51,895 bases of DNA, taken from assembly GCA_930989305.1 (NCBI GenBank), contig CAKNLF010000002.1:1-51895 (forward strand), given 5' to 3'. This stretch comes from an uncultured Roseburia sp. (GTDB lineage: Bacteria > Bacillota > Clostridia > Lachnospirales > Lachnospiraceae). The number at the start of each line of letters is the position of its first letter. Position 1 is the first letter of the stretch. The notes under the pieces are model-generated. The model was not told the DNA's origin, ran no database searches, and worked only from the letters and a program-made list of their open reading frames with translations. Positions 34,309-43,462 of the stretch are shown one piece after another. The translations under genes were made by a program, and so were the position numbers.

Positions 34309-35286
34309 TCACACAAAAAAGCTCCAGATCACCAGAAACCGCACCGTTCCAAACACCACAAGAGCCAAAATAGCAGTGGCATACAGGATTTTGTGAGACC
34401 TGGGGATATCCTCCGGTTCCACAGGCCGGTTGCTGTCACCGATAAAAGGCTTTTTGTGAAGGGTCCCGAAATACCAGGCGTCCCCTGCCAGCTGAATGTC
34501 CAGCGCTCCAGCCATAACCGACTCCGTCTGAGCGGCATTGGGGCTGGCATGTTTTTTTCTGTCCCGTCTGTAGACAGCCGCCGCGTTTCTACCGTTCATT
34601 CCACATAGAAAAGACGCCAGTATCATCAGCAGCCCCGATATCCTGGCCGGGATAAAATTTGCTCCGTCATCCAGTCTGGCAGCAGCGGTTCCGAAATACT
34701 GATATTTTTCATTTTTATAACCAATCATGGAATCCATAGTGTTGATGGCTTTGTAAGCGAATCCCCACACAGCTCCGCCGATCATCATATAAAAAAGAGG
34801 AGCGATGACGCCGTCCGATGCGTTCTCCGCCACAGTTTCCACCGCTGCTTTTGTGACGCCTTTTTCATCCAGGGCAGCCGTATCCCGCCCTACGATCATG
34901 GAAACCGCCTTTCTGGAAGATTCCAGGGTTCCCTCTTTCAGTTCCTTATATACTTTGCCGCTCTCCTGCTTCAGAGACTTTGTGGCCAGCAGCTGATAGC
35001 AGAAAAAAGTTTCCACTGCGAATCCCGCGATCCAGGACAAATGATAGAGGATCAACAGGATCACAGCCGGCACCGCCGCGGACAGCACTGTCACCGCTGC
35101 GGCCAGTACACAGCCTGCCGCCCGTTCTCCGGCTTTTGTTTTTGGAAAAATTCCGCGCAGCAGCTTTTCTCCCGCGGATATGCCTTTTCCGATTATGCAC
35201 ACCGGATGATACAGCCATCTGGGATCTCCTATGAGCAGATCTATAAAAAAGCCGAGTGCTACGGCCGGTAATGTGAGATAAATCAT
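34309..35286 (-). CDS. cbiB: Adenosylcobinamide-phosphate synthase CbiB
   Basis: Integral membrane enzyme joining aminopropanol phosphate to adenosylcobyric acid. 325 residues with several spans. Typical motifs: LLIGDPRWLYHPVCIIGKGI, TVAENASDGVIAPLFYMMIGGA, and AINTMDSMIGYKNEKYQYFGTA. Its ATG overlaps the cbiA stop (ATGA). Confidence 0.94.
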   Translation of the reverse strand: MIYLTLPAVALGFFIDLLIGDPRWLYHPVCIIGKGISAGEKLLRGIFPKTKAGERAAGCVLAAAVTVLSAAVPAVILLILYHLSWIAGFAVETFFCYQLLATKSLKQESGKVYKELKEGTLESSRKAVSMIVGRDTAALDEKGVTKAAVETVAENASDGVIAPLFYMMIGGAVWGFAYKAINTMDSMIGYKNEKYQYFGTAAARLDDGANFIPARISGLLMILASFLCGMNGRNAAAVYRRDRKKHASPNAAQTESVMAGALDIQLAGDAWYFGTLHKKPFIGDSNRPVEPEDIPRSHKILYATAILALVVFGTVRFLVIWSFFV

Positions 35287-36665
35287 AGTTCTTCCATCCT
35301 TTTACACTGTTTCCCATAGGCGAGACAGGCCTCTGTAAATGCCAGCGGCACCGCCGGATTGCCGTAAAAATACAGATGGGGATATCCCGCAAACAGATTT
35401 TTATCACTGTGTATGCACTTCCAGCTGCGGGAGCTTTCCGGCTTTCTGGCTGTAAAGCTTTCCCCGCAGCAGTCCGAATCAAAATAGTGAAATTCATGGG
35501 CCGGTATAGGACCGGTATCTTTCCCGAACACCCTTCCCCCTTCCAGAGTGATATACCCGAACCGTCCCAGTTTGTCCTTCTTTACAACGGTCCCGGGTAT
35601 CACCCCTGCCATTTCATAAAAGGTTCCTTCCATATCCTCCATGCTTTTGTGCAGATACATAAAGCCCCCGCATTCCGCCATACAGGGCATGCCCCCCTGG
35701 ATCTTTTTCCTGACCGCACAGCGCATTCCGGTATTGTCACTTAATTCTTTTGCGTAAAGCTCCGGATATCCCCCGTGGAACATAAGCCCCTGGATATCCT
35801 CCGGCAGTTTCTCATCATGGATCGGCGAAAACCATACCGGTTCCACACCCATTTTTCTTAAGACCCTGAAATTGTCTTCATAGAAAAAGCAGAAGGCCTC
35901 GTCTCTGGCAACTCCCACACAAATCTTCGCGCCTTCCAAAGACGGCATGGGAATCTCGGGTTCTTTTGCCTTTATCCGTGAGACATGTCCGGCGATCCAA
36001 AACAGCGTATCCCAGTCAATGGTCTTTTCCATAGTATCAGCCAGAATATCCAGCTGTCTGCGCAGATCCGGGATCTCCTCCGGGAGTACCAGTCCCAGAT
36101 GTCTGCTCTCCAATGCACAGTCTTTCAGCTCCGGCACATACCCTGCCACTTTCACAGGCAGAGAAGACTCAATGAGCCCTTTCAGCCTCGGATAAAGCAT
36201 GGGGGAAACCCGATTCAGGATCACCCCTTTGATGTGGCTGTTTTCCTTGTATTCCAGAAATCCCTTGATATAGGGAACTACGGATACGCTCATACCTTTA
36301 CAGTTTACAATAAAAACAGCCGGCGTGTCTGTGGCGTCCGCCACGTCCCAGGCGCTGGCCCGGACTGTGGTGCCTCCAATGCCGTCATAGTAGCCCATAA
36401 CTCCTTCCAGAACAGCCAGGTCGCAGTCTTTGCTGTTTTCTTCCAGCAGCCAGCGAACAGTATCTCTTCCGGCAAAAAAGGTGTCCAGATTTCTGCTTCT
36501 GCTGCCAATGACCCGGCTGTGAAACATAGGGTCAATATAGTCCGGTCCGCATTTAAAGGAAGCCAACCGGATCCCTTTGCGCATCAGCGCCTGCAGGATC
36601 CCGCAGGTGATCATGGTCTTTCCGCTTCCGCTGGATGGAGCTGTCAGTAAAAAACGTCCTTTCAT
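35283..36665 (-). CDS. cbiA: Cobyrinic acid a,c-diamide synthase CbiA
   Basis: Glutamine-dependent amidation of the a and c side chains of cobyrinic acid. 460 residues from MKGRFLLTAPSSGSGKT, whose ATG overlaps the stop of the cobK-cbiET gene (ATGA). A longer in-frame extension upstream lies over that gene and is not real. N-terminal ATPase domain (P-loop SSGSGKT), FKCGPDYIDPMFH, and a C-terminal glutaminase domain with GMPCMAECGGFMYL (nucleophilic Cys) and AHEFHYFD. Confidence 0.95.
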   Translation of the reverse strand: MKGRFLLTAPSSGSGKTMITCGILQALMRKGIRLASFKCGPDYIDPMFHSRVIGSRSRNLDTFFAGRDTVRWLLEENSKDCDLAVLEGVMGYYDGIGGTTVRASAWDVADATDTPAVFIVNCKGMSVSVVPYIKGFLEYKENSHIKGVILNRVSPMLYPRLKGLIESSLPVKVAGYVPELKDCALESRHLGLVLPEEIPDLRRQLDILADTMEKTIDWDTLFWIAGHVSRIKAKEPEIPMPSLEGAKICVGVARDEAFCFFYEDNFRVLRKMGVEPVWFSPIHDEKLPEDIQGLMFHGGYPELYAKELSDNTGMRCAVRKKIQGGMPCMAECGGFMYLHKSMEDMEGTFYEMAGVIPGTVVKKDKLGRFGYITLEGGRVFGKDTGPIPAHEFHYFDSDCCGESFTARKPESSRSWKCIHSDKNLFAGYPHLYFYGNPAVPLAFTEACLAYGKQCKRMEEL

Positions 36666-38701
36666 AGTCTGTCTACCGTCCTGTTCCTGCCTGTGGCCGA
36701 TACAATAGTCACAGGATTTTGTCCCATCATCAGATGATAATTTCCCAGTTCTTTTGCCCTGGCCGCGCTTACTGTCACAATATCCACATCGGCAAGATCC
36801 AGTTCCTTTGCCAGCCGGAGCATTTCTCCTGTTGTCTCCAGCGCAATGGCGTTCATAACGATACGGATATGGGGATTTTTTTCCAGCAGCGTCTCCAGGA
36901 TTTCTTTCATATTTCCCGCGGAACCGCCGATAAAGGCGTGAGTAGGCCTTTCCAGATCCTTCAGACATTCCGGCGCAAGTCCCCGGATCACTGTCAGGTT
37001 GTCGCAGGCGAATTTCCGCTTATTCTCTTCTATAAGCGCCGCAGCCTCTTCTTTCCGCTCTATGGCATACACAACACCTTCTGAGGCCATACGGGCCATT
37101 TCCACGGAAACGGAACCGGTTCCCGCGCCAATGTCGTAGACCACCGCGTTTTTGGTAAGCCGGAGTTTGGAAAGAGAGACGCTGCGCACTTCTTCTTTTG
37201 TCATAGGCACCTTGGCTCTGATAAATTCTCCGTCAGGAATCCCGTGGGTTACGATATGATCCTTGGCCCGGGGATTTTCCAGGAGCATCACTGACAGAGG
37301 ATCTGTTTCCAGTTCCGTCAATTCCGCTGCTGTTCCCTGCCAGATCTTTTCATCCTCATAGGTAAGTCTCTGTCCTACGGATACTTTTACCTGTTCCATG
37401 CCGTAGCTCACCAGTTTCCTGCACACCCGGGCCGCCCCATCGGCGCTTCCTGTTATGGCAAAGATCCTGGGATATTTCCGGAGCATTCCGGTAAGATTGC
37501 ATTCTCTGCCGTGAAGACTTACCGGCCGCACATCCTCCCAGGGCACCCGCAGCTTTGCGCAAAAGCAGATCATGGAGGAAACGCCGCAGATTACTTCTGT
37601 GCGCAGGTCTTCTCCCAGGACATCCAGAAGCTTTCTGGCGCCGCTGTAAAATCCCACATCTCCAGAAAGGAGCACCGCCGTCTTTTTGCATTCCGGGTGT
37701 TCCAGAATATAGTTTTTGATCTCCTTGGGACGGTAGGCTGCAAAAGTATGGCTGCCCGGCTTTGCCAGATTCTCAAGCATCCGTTTGGCTCCGATCAGCA
37801 GATCCGCTTCCTCCACGGCACGAAGTCCTTCCACCGTAATAGTGTCCCGGGTGCCCATGCCGATTCCCACAAGAGTTACCTGCTGGACCGGCGTTTTTGG
37901 AATGCCGAACCGCTCCGCCAGATAATCCAGGGTACCGGCCAGATCCGGTCCTTCCTCCTGACAGGGTCTGCCGATAACGATGAGACCGCAGCCGCATTCC
38001 GCCGCTGCCTGGCATTTTTCCGGAAAGCCTCCGGCTCTGCCCGCTTCTTTTGTGACCAGCCACCGGATATCCAGCTGCCTGATCATGGCGCTGTTCAGCT
38101 CCGCGGAAAAGGGCCCCTGCATACAGATCAGATGTTTTCCCTGAAATCCCAGATCCGCGCATTCCGCCGCCACTTTCGGCAGTGAGAGCACTCTGGCATA
38201 CAGCCGCTCCCGCCAATCTTTTACCCTGGTAAACCCGGCCAGCTCTTTGCTTCCGGTGGTGATCAGCACATTTCCTTCTGTCTCGTCCAGCAATGCTGCC
38301 GCTTCCCCAACATCTTCCGCAGTCAGGATACTGCCGGGGATATATTTCCCGGAAAGATCTTTTTCTCCTTTTCCCTTTTCCATGCCGGTCTGTCTGCGCA
38401 CCACTCTCAGATACCGGACTCCTGCCCGGCCGCATGCCTGCCGGATATTTTCCGTTACTTCTTTTGCGTAAGGATGAGTGGCGTCCAGGACAAGTCCTCC
38501 GGGTTCCAGCAGCTTCAGCTCTTCCTCCATATCCCGCTCATCCAGCCGCTTGGCGGATACGTCCAGATAACGGCCCTCTTTCAGGAGATCCCTGCCGTAT
38601 CCCGTAGCGGTATAAGCTTTTGCCCTGATTTTATTTTCACTTAAATATTCCGCAATCCTCCGGCCTTCCGCCGTGCCTGCAAAAACAAATGCCTTATACA
38701 T
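36662..38701 (-). CDS. cobK-cbiET: Triple fusion: precorrin-6A reductase, C5 and C15 methyltransferase/decarboxylase (CobK-CbiE-CbiT)
   Basis: 679 residues, three enzymes in line. Residues 1 to about 270: CobK/CbiJ reductase (FVFAGTAEGRRIAEYL, LDATHPYAKEV, ITTGSKEL). About 275-480: CbiE, a SAM methyltransferase (VTLVGIGMGTRDTITVEGL, LLSGDVGFYSG). About 490-679: CbiT, a Rossmann SAM enzyme (VYDIGAGTGSVSVEMAR, AFIGGSAGNMKEIL). Together they reduce the ring, methylate C5 and C15, and decarboxylate the C12 acetate, leading to the CbiC substrate. CbiE-CbiT fusions (CobL) are common; adding CobK is less so. Its start overlaps the cbiH stop by eight bases. Confidence 0.93.
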   Translation of the reverse strand: MYKAFVFAGTAEGRRIAEYLSENKIRAKAYTATGYGRDLLKEGRYLDVSAKRLDERDMEEELKLLEPGGLVLDATHPYAKEVTENIRQACGRAGVRYLRVVRRQTGMEKGKGEKDLSGKYIPGSILTAEDVGEAAALLDETEGNVLITTGSKELAGFTRVKDWRERLYARVLSLPKVAAECADLGFQGKHLICMQGPFSAELNSAMIRQLDIRWLVTKEAGRAGGFPEKCQAAAECGCGLIVIGRPCQEEGPDLAGTLDYLAERFGIPKTPVQQVTLVGIGMGTRDTITVEGLRAVEEADLLIGAKRMLENLAKPGSHTFAAYRPKEIKNYILEHPECKKTAVLLSGDVGFYSGARKLLDVLGEDLRTEVICGVSSMICFCAKLRVPWEDVRPVSLHGRECNLTGMLRKYPRIFAITGSADGAARVCRKLVSYGMEQVKVSVGQRLTYEDEKIWQGTAAELTELETDPLSVMLLENPRAKDHIVTHGIPDGEFIRAKVPMTKEEVRSVSLSKLRLTKNAVVYDIGAGTGSVSVEMARMASEGVVYAIERKEEAAALIEENKRKFACDNLTVIRGLAPECLKDLERPTHAFIGGSAGNMKEILETLLEKNPHIRIVMNAIALETTGEMLRLAKELDLADVDIVTVSAARAKELGNYHLMMGQNPVTIVSATGRNRTVDRL

Positions 38702-39425
38702 TTCGATATCCTCTGGGAGTGACCATTTTCCCTTTCAGGTTTCTGGTCTGTGAATTGCCTATAAATACAGTAGTAAACATATCCACTTTTGTGTCTCGCA
38801 GCTCTGCCAGCGTCATGATCCTGCTGCCTTCCCCTTCTCTGCCGATATTGAATACGATCCCGCAGACCGTTTCCGGAGATTTGGATTCCAGCATAAGATC
38901 ACATGCCTTTTGGAGATAGTCCGCTCTTTTTTTACTGGAAGGATTGTAGAGCACAATGGAGAAATCCGCTTCTGAAGCCAGCCGCAGTCTCTTTTCAATC
39001 TTTTCCCAGGGGGTCAGCAGATCGCTGAGGCTGATGAGACAGAAATCGTGAATCAAAGGCGCTCCAAGCACCGCGGCTCCCGCGTTTGCGGCGGTGACTC
39101 CGGCAATGATCTGAAGCTCTGTGTCAGGATAACCTGCTCCTACCTCATACATCAGTCCCGCCATGCCGTATACGCCTGCGTCTCCGCTGCAGATCATAGA
39201 TACGGTCTTTCCTTTTGCCGCTTCTTCAAAGGCCATTACACACCGGTCCACTTCTTTTGTCATAGGCGTTGTCAGAAATTCTTTTCCGGGGAATCGATCC
39301 TTTACCAGATCCACATAAACCGTATATCCGATAATGGTATCGCTTTCCTCCAGCGCCTGTACCGCTGCCATTGTCATCTGCTCATAATTTCCCGGTCCGA
39401 TACCGATCACATATATTTTATTCAA
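38694..39425 (-). CDS. cbiH: Cobalt-factor III C17-methyltransferase CbiH
   Basis: Ring-contracting methyltransferase. SAM-binding start KIYVIGIGPGNYEQMT, then SGDAGVYGMAGLMYE and LYNPSSKKR. Start chosen as TTG at 39423-39425: GGAGG is seven bases upstream and the family normally begins right at this point. An ATG-like longer frame has no ribosome site. It overlaps the cbiG stop by eight bases. 243 residues. Confidence 0.92.
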   Translation of the reverse strand: MNKIYVIGIGPGNYEQMTMAAVQALEESDTIIGYTVYVDLVKDRFPGKEFLTTPMTKEVDRCVMAFEEAAKGKTVSMICSGDAGVYGMAGLMYEVGAGYPDTELQIIAGVTAANAGAAVLGAPLIHDFCLISLSDLLTPWEKIEKRLRLASEADFSIVLYNPSSKKRADYLQKACDLMLESKSPETVCGIVFNIGREGEGSRIMTLAELRDTKVDMFTTVFIGNSQTRNLKGKMVTPRGYRNV

Positions 39426-40554
39426 ATTCAACCCTCCAGTTCCGGACGGCACAGGCGGCCGTCACACCGTTCTTTCCGTTTTTCTTCATAATAATTCTTC
39501 CCTTTGCGGTGGCAAGGACCGCGCTCCTTTCGCATACGTTGTCCGTTCCGGTCACCTGGGACACAAACGCGGAAGCGGTATAGCTTCCAGGAGCCTGCTT
39601 TAATTCCTCCGCTGTAAAACAGCGCACAGGCAGACGCCAGTTCTCTGCCGCGGCCAAAAGCCCCGGTTCTTCCTTTTTCAAATCAATGGTGGCGATTTCT
39701 TCCAGGGCTTCCCAAAAAATCCCCGCCTGTTCCAGACATTCCCGGACATGGTCCTCTATGCTGCTTTCCAATATGCCTCTGCGGCATCCGATTCCCAGTA
39801 CTGCGGCCTTAGGCACCAGATACAGGGTATCTGCCGGCAGTTCCCGGTCTTTTTGGACGCCTATATGGATCCACAGAGAGGCTCTTGGGACTTCCTCCGC
39901 CCGGCTTTCCCCTTTTACAAAATGCAGTCCCCGGGGGATCCGCCCCTGTCTGTTCCATTCCTCCAGGCAGCGCTCCCCTTCCGGATCCGCGCTGAGAGGG
40001 ATTTCTTCCTGATTCAGCAGTCTGGCGGATACTTCCTTTGCCAGCTTCATATCCGAGATCCACAGGCTGTTTCTGGCTGCGAATACATCCACGGCAAACC
40101 GGCCGTTGACGTCTGTGGCCGTTGTGATCACAGGCACTGCCCTCCGGCCCTTTTTTTTCAGCTCTTCTGACAGGAGCAGAGCCATTTCATTTGCTCCGCC
40201 TATATGCCCGGACAGCAGGGGAATCACAAAGTTCCCCTTTTCATCCAGTACCAGCACTGCGGGGTCTGTCCGTTTGTCCTTTACAAAAGGAGCAGCCGTC
40301 CGCACCGCGATGCCCGCGGCTCCTACAAAGATCACGCCGTCACAGACCGGAAACACTTCCCGGGCCCACTGAGACAGAGGACCGTTCAAAACCCCGGTGT
40401 CTTCCGGCAGCTCCCGGTCCCCTTCTTTGATATACCGGCTCTTGACCGCGGCGAACGTCTCCCAGCCCTGGTTTTTCAGAATACCGGATACAAGGGAAGC
40501 CGTCTGCATACCCGCTCTGGTAAAGCTGATCACAGCCACTTTGCGCTCCTTCAT
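39418..40554 (-). CDS. cbiG: Cobalt-precorrin-5A hydrolase CbiG
   Basis: Opens the ring-A delta-lactone and releases acetaldehyde, the mark of the anaerobic route. 378 residues: central FVGAAGIAVRTAAPFVKDKRTDPAVLVLDE and PLLSGHIGGANEMA segments and the C-terminal domain with VLGIGCRRGI and ATIDLKKEEPGLL. Confidence 0.94.
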   Translation of the reverse strand: MKERKVAVISFTRAGMQTASLVSGILKNQGWETFAAVKSRYIKEGDRELPEDTGVLNGPLSQWAREVFPVCDGVIFVGAAGIAVRTAAPFVKDKRTDPAVLVLDEKGNFVIPLLSGHIGGANEMALLLSEELKKKGRRAVPVITTATDVNGRFAVDVFAARNSLWISDMKLAKEVSARLLNQEEIPLSADPEGERCLEEWNRQGRIPRGLHFVKGESRAEEVPRASLWIHIGVQKDRELPADTLYLVPKAAVLGIGCRRGILESSIEDHVRECLEQAGIFWEALEEIATIDLKKEEPGLLAAAENWRLPVRCFTAEELKQAPGSYTASAFVSQVTGTDNVCERSAVLATAKGRIIMKKNGKNGVTAACAVRNWRVEFE

Positions 40555-40568
40555 GTCCTCACCGCCTT

Positions 40569-41330
40569 TTATTCCTGATCTCCTTGCCGGAATTCTGTTG
40601 TAAATCCCGGATCGTATAATTTAGACCGCTGATAATTGGTATGGGATACCACATCGCCGATGATCATCAGCGCCGTCTTTGTAATATTGTTTTTGGCGGC
40701 AGTCTGAGCCAGCGTTCCAACCGTACATACAAATGTTTTTTCATCTTCCCAAGTGGCTTTGTATACAATAGCCGCAGGAGTATCGGCGCTGTATCCCCCG
40801 GCAATGAGACGGCGGCTCAGTTCCTCCAGCATTCCTGTGCTTAAAAAAACTACCATGGTAGCCTGATGGGCGGCAAAACTCTCAATGCTTTCTTTTTCCG
40901 GCACAGGGGTCCTCCCTGCCATTCTGGTAATGATCACGCTCTGGGATACATCCGGCAGGGTGTATTCCAGGTTCAATGCAGACGCCGCTCCGCAAAAAGA
41001 GCTGACCCCCGGACAATAATCATAGGAAATGCCTTTTTCATCCAGGGCGTCCATCTGCTCCCGGATGGCGCCATAAAGGCTGGGATCTCCGGTATGGAGA
41101 CGTACGACCATTTTCCCTTCTTTCTGGGCCCGGTACATCACTTCCAGCACTTCCTCCAAAGTCATTTTGGCACTATTGTATATTTCGCATTCTTTTCTGG
41201 CATAATCCAAAAGCTGCGGATTTACAAGAGAACCCGCATAAATAATCACATCCGCTTCCTGCAGATATTTCTGTCCCCGTACTGTGATCAGATCCGGCGC
41301 TCCAGATCCTGCTCCTACAAAATGTATCAT
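40569..41330 (-). CDS. cbiF: Cobalt-precorrin-4 C11-methyltransferase CbiF
   Basis: SAM-dependent C11 methylation. 253 residues. MIHFVGAGSGAPDLITVRG is diagnostic of CbiF/CobM, with YAGSLVNPQLL, VRLHTGDPSLYGAIREQ and PGVSSFCGAAS following. Overlaps the cbiL stop by four bases (ATGA). Confidence 0.95.
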   Translation of the reverse strand: MIHFVGAGSGAPDLITVRGQKYLQEADVIIYAGSLVNPQLLDYARKECEIYNSAKMTLEEVLEVMYRAQKEGKMVVRLHTGDPSLYGAIREQMDALDEKGISYDYCPGVSSFCGAASALNLEYTLPDVSQSVIITRMAGRTPVPEKESIESFAAHQATMVVFLSTGMLEELSRRLIAGGYSADTPAAIVYKATWEDEKTFVCTVGTLAQTAAKNNITKTALMIIGDVVSHTNYQRSKLYDPGFTTEFRQGDQE

Positions 41331-42022
41331 ACTCTCTCCTTTACAATAATCAATGAATAATAGCCTGCGTCTTCCGGGATTTCATCCGCCCCGTAATAAA
41401 TTTTCTCATTGGCCATGCCGCAGTTTTCGATCATATAGACTTCGTCCCCCTGTGTCCGGAGGATTTCTTTTACCTGTTTCATTTTCCGTCCGGCTTTCAT
41501 GAGCACTTTTGTGCCTTCCAGCTTCAGCGCTTCTTCAATCTGATAAGAGGCCGGTATCACATGAAGCTGCTGGGCCTTTTCCACAAGCCCTATATTCAGC
41601 CTTGCCGCCACTGCGCAAAAAGAAGTGATACCGCTGATGATCTCCGCCTGGTATCCCATCTCCAGCAATCTCTTATGTACATACAAATAGGTAGAATATA
41701 CCGTAGGATCTCCCAATGTGAGAAACACCAGGTTTTTCCCTTCTTCCAGGCATCCGGCAATCCTGTCCGCGCCTTCTTTATGGCTTTTTTCCAGTTTCTC
41801 CGGATCCTTTGTCATAGGCATGGGCACTGCAAGCAGCTCCTTGTCTCCCAGCTGGGGATACACCTGCTCCACGATTTTATATGCAACAGTCTCTTTGGGG
41901 TCTTCTCCCGGAAATACCGCCATGTCACAGGCCTCTATCGCCCTCAGTGCTTTTACCGTCAGAAGCTGAGGGTCTCCCGGCCCCACGCCGATCCCCGTCA
42001 GTTTTCCCTTTTTGTGTTCCAT
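41327..42022 (-). CDS. cbiL: Cobalt-factor II C20-methyltransferase CbiL
   Basis: Methylates C20 of cobalt-sirohydrochlorin, the first step after CbiK. 231 residues: GIGVGPGDPQLLTVKALRAI, LTLGDPTVYSTYLYV, ISGITSFCAVAARL and the VLMKAGRK end typical of CbiL/CobI. Confidence 0.95.
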   Translation of the reverse strand: MEHKKGKLTGIGVGPGDPQLLTVKALRAIEACDMAVFPGEDPKETVAYKIVEQVYPQLGDKELLAVPMPMTKDPEKLEKSHKEGADRIAGCLEEGKNLVFLTLGDPTVYSTYLYVHKRLLEMGYQAEIISGITSFCAVAARLNIGLVEKAQQLHVIPASYQIEEALKLEGTKVLMKAGRKMKQVKEILRTQGDEVYMIENCGMANEKIYYGADEIPEDAGYYSLIIVKERV

Positions 42023-42049
42023 TTTGTCTGCTCCTTTATCACTTTTTCT

Positions 42050-43234
42050 TTAATTATTCTCAGATCTTTCATTTTCACAGCGCTGTTTTCGGATCAGCTC
42101 CAGCAGTTCCGGCACTGTTTCTGTATCCGCCAGATGCCCTTCCTGAGTGGAAAAAAGCACCGCGCCGGTTTTGATCCTCTTTCCCGTCCTGTGATCCAGA
42201 TAAAACTGCACCCGCCCGGCGGTTTCTTCCATGGCTGCCTTTAACAGCCCTGCTTTTTTCAGGATCTGCACACCTTCTTCTGTAGTAATGGTATCCAGCA
42301 GAGCTTTTACCGTATCCATGTCCGCACCTGCCCGAAGAGCCTGAGCCGCCATCAGCTCCGCCCGGCAGTCTCCGTTTTTGGAATGGGTATTCATGATTCC
42401 CCCGGACACTTTTATGAATTTCCCGATATGAGAAATAAACAGGATCCCTTCTATGCCGATCTCCGCCGCCATATCCAGCGTCTCTCCCAGATAATTGCTG
42501 CATTTCATAGAATACGTCAGATCAATATCCATATGCTCTTTTGCATAGGTTTCCCCGTAATTTCCCGGAGTGATCACCAGATACCGAGCTCCTGCCTCTT
42601 TCAGCATTTCCATTTCCAGCCGGATGCTGGCGATAAGCGCGTCTTCACTCATGGGGATCACAATGCCGCTGGTGCCAAGCACGGAAATTCCGCCTTCAAT
42701 GCCCAGTCTGGGATTAAAGGTTTTTTCCGCCAGCTCTGCGCCCTGGGGAATCCATATTGTCACATCAAATCCTTTTGTATAACCCGCTTCTTTGGCTGTC
42801 CGCTCCAGTTCCTCCCGGATCATTCTCCTGGGAACCGGATTGATAGCAGCCTCTCCCGGCGGTACGGACAAGCCTTTTCTTGTCACACGTCCCACCCCGG
42901 GACCGCCGTGGATACAGATCTGTCCGTCCTCCCTTAAGGATACTTCCGCGCAGACAAGGATCCCATCGGTTACATCCGGATCGTCCCCTCCGTCTTTTCG
43001 TATCCCGCAGGAAACCTTATCCTTTTCCATCCGGATCTCCTGGATCAGCAGATGGAGCAGGATCCCTTTTGGCGTCATCAGCGCGGTTTCTTCCAGAGGC
43101 TCTCCATGGAGCAGCATCCAGGCCGCTCCTTTGGCCGCGGCGGCGGCGCAGGACCCTGTTGTATAGCCATAACGCAGCCGCCTGCCGTCTTTTAAAATAA
43201 AATACTCTTCCAGACCGTTTTTATGCTGGCCCAT
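42050..43234 (-). CDS. cbiD: Cobalt-precorrin-5B C1-methyltransferase CbiD
   Basis: SAM-dependent C1 methylation, specific to the anaerobic pathway. 394 residues from the ATG at 43232-43234 (AGGAGAGAGAA upstream); an open frame further upstream runs through the riboswitch leader and is not translated. Motifs: RYGYTTGSCAAAAAKGA, VGRVTRKGLSVPPGEAAINP, GTSGIVIPMSEDALI and FISHIGKFIKVSGGIMNTHS. First gene of the corrin operon. Confidence 0.95.
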   Translation of the reverse strand: MGQHKNGLEEYFILKDGRRLRYGYTTGSCAAAAAKGAAWMLLHGEPLEETALMTPKGILLHLLIQEIRMEKDKVSCGIRKDGGDDPDVTDGILVCAEVSLREDGQICIHGGPGVGRVTRKGLSVPPGEAAINPVPRRMIREELERTAKEAGYTKGFDVTIWIPQGAELAEKTFNPRLGIEGGISVLGTSGIVIPMSEDALIASIRLEMEMLKEAGARYLVITPGNYGETYAKEHMDIDLTYSMKCSNYLGETLDMAAEIGIEGILFISHIGKFIKVSGGIMNTHSKNGDCRAELMAAQALRAGADMDTVKALLDTITTEEGVQILKKAGLLKAAMEETAGRVQFYLDHRTGKRIKTGAVLFSTQEGHLADTETVPELLELIRKQRCENERSENN

Positions 43235-43279
43235 TTCTCTCTCCTTTTTCTTTCTCTTTAAGCTCCGAGATACAACTGC

Positions 43280-43310
43280 AAAAAATAACCGCTGTCTTTT
43301 GACAACGGTT
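43280..43310 (-). terminator. Riboswitch-controlled terminator upstream of cbiD
   Basis: On the minus strand AACCGTTGTC pairs with GACAGCGGTT (one G-U pair) around AAAA, then ATTTTTTG. It lies between the riboswitch and the cbiD ribosome site, so high B12 should stop transcription here. Confidence 0.88.
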
Positions 43311-43361
43311 CCTGAAATATTCCTTTTATGATTTCCCGGTTGCCGCAGGATATCATAAACA

Positions 43362-43441
43362 CAGACGCAGAAACGGTATCTGACTTTTACAGTAACGGAC
43401 TTGCGCAGGACTTCCACCTGCTTCCCGGATTTCTGCATCTT
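43362..43441 (-). promoter_or_regulatory. Cobalamin riboswitch, short form, controlling the corrin operon
   Basis: On the minus strand: P1 arm AGATGCAG, then CCGGGAAGCAGGTGGAAGTCC, TCCGTTACTGTAA, then AAGTCAGATACC (B12 box) and the closing P1 arm CTGCGTCT. The extended P6 arm seen in the cbiM riboswitch is missing, which points to the compact cobalamin-riboswitch class. About 80 nt. Confidence 0.9.
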
Positions 43442-43462
43442 CTGAAATTTTTACTGTATCAA

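Noticed and set aside
35283..36968. Long N-terminal extension of CbiA (about 100 codons upstream)
   Set aside because: It lies over the end of cobK-cbiET in another frame; the ATGA overlap at 36662-36665 gives the normal CbiA start.
43235..43438. N-terminal extension of CbiD
   Set aside because: It would be translated from riboswitch and terminator sequence; the ATG at 43234 has a good ribosome site and fits the family.
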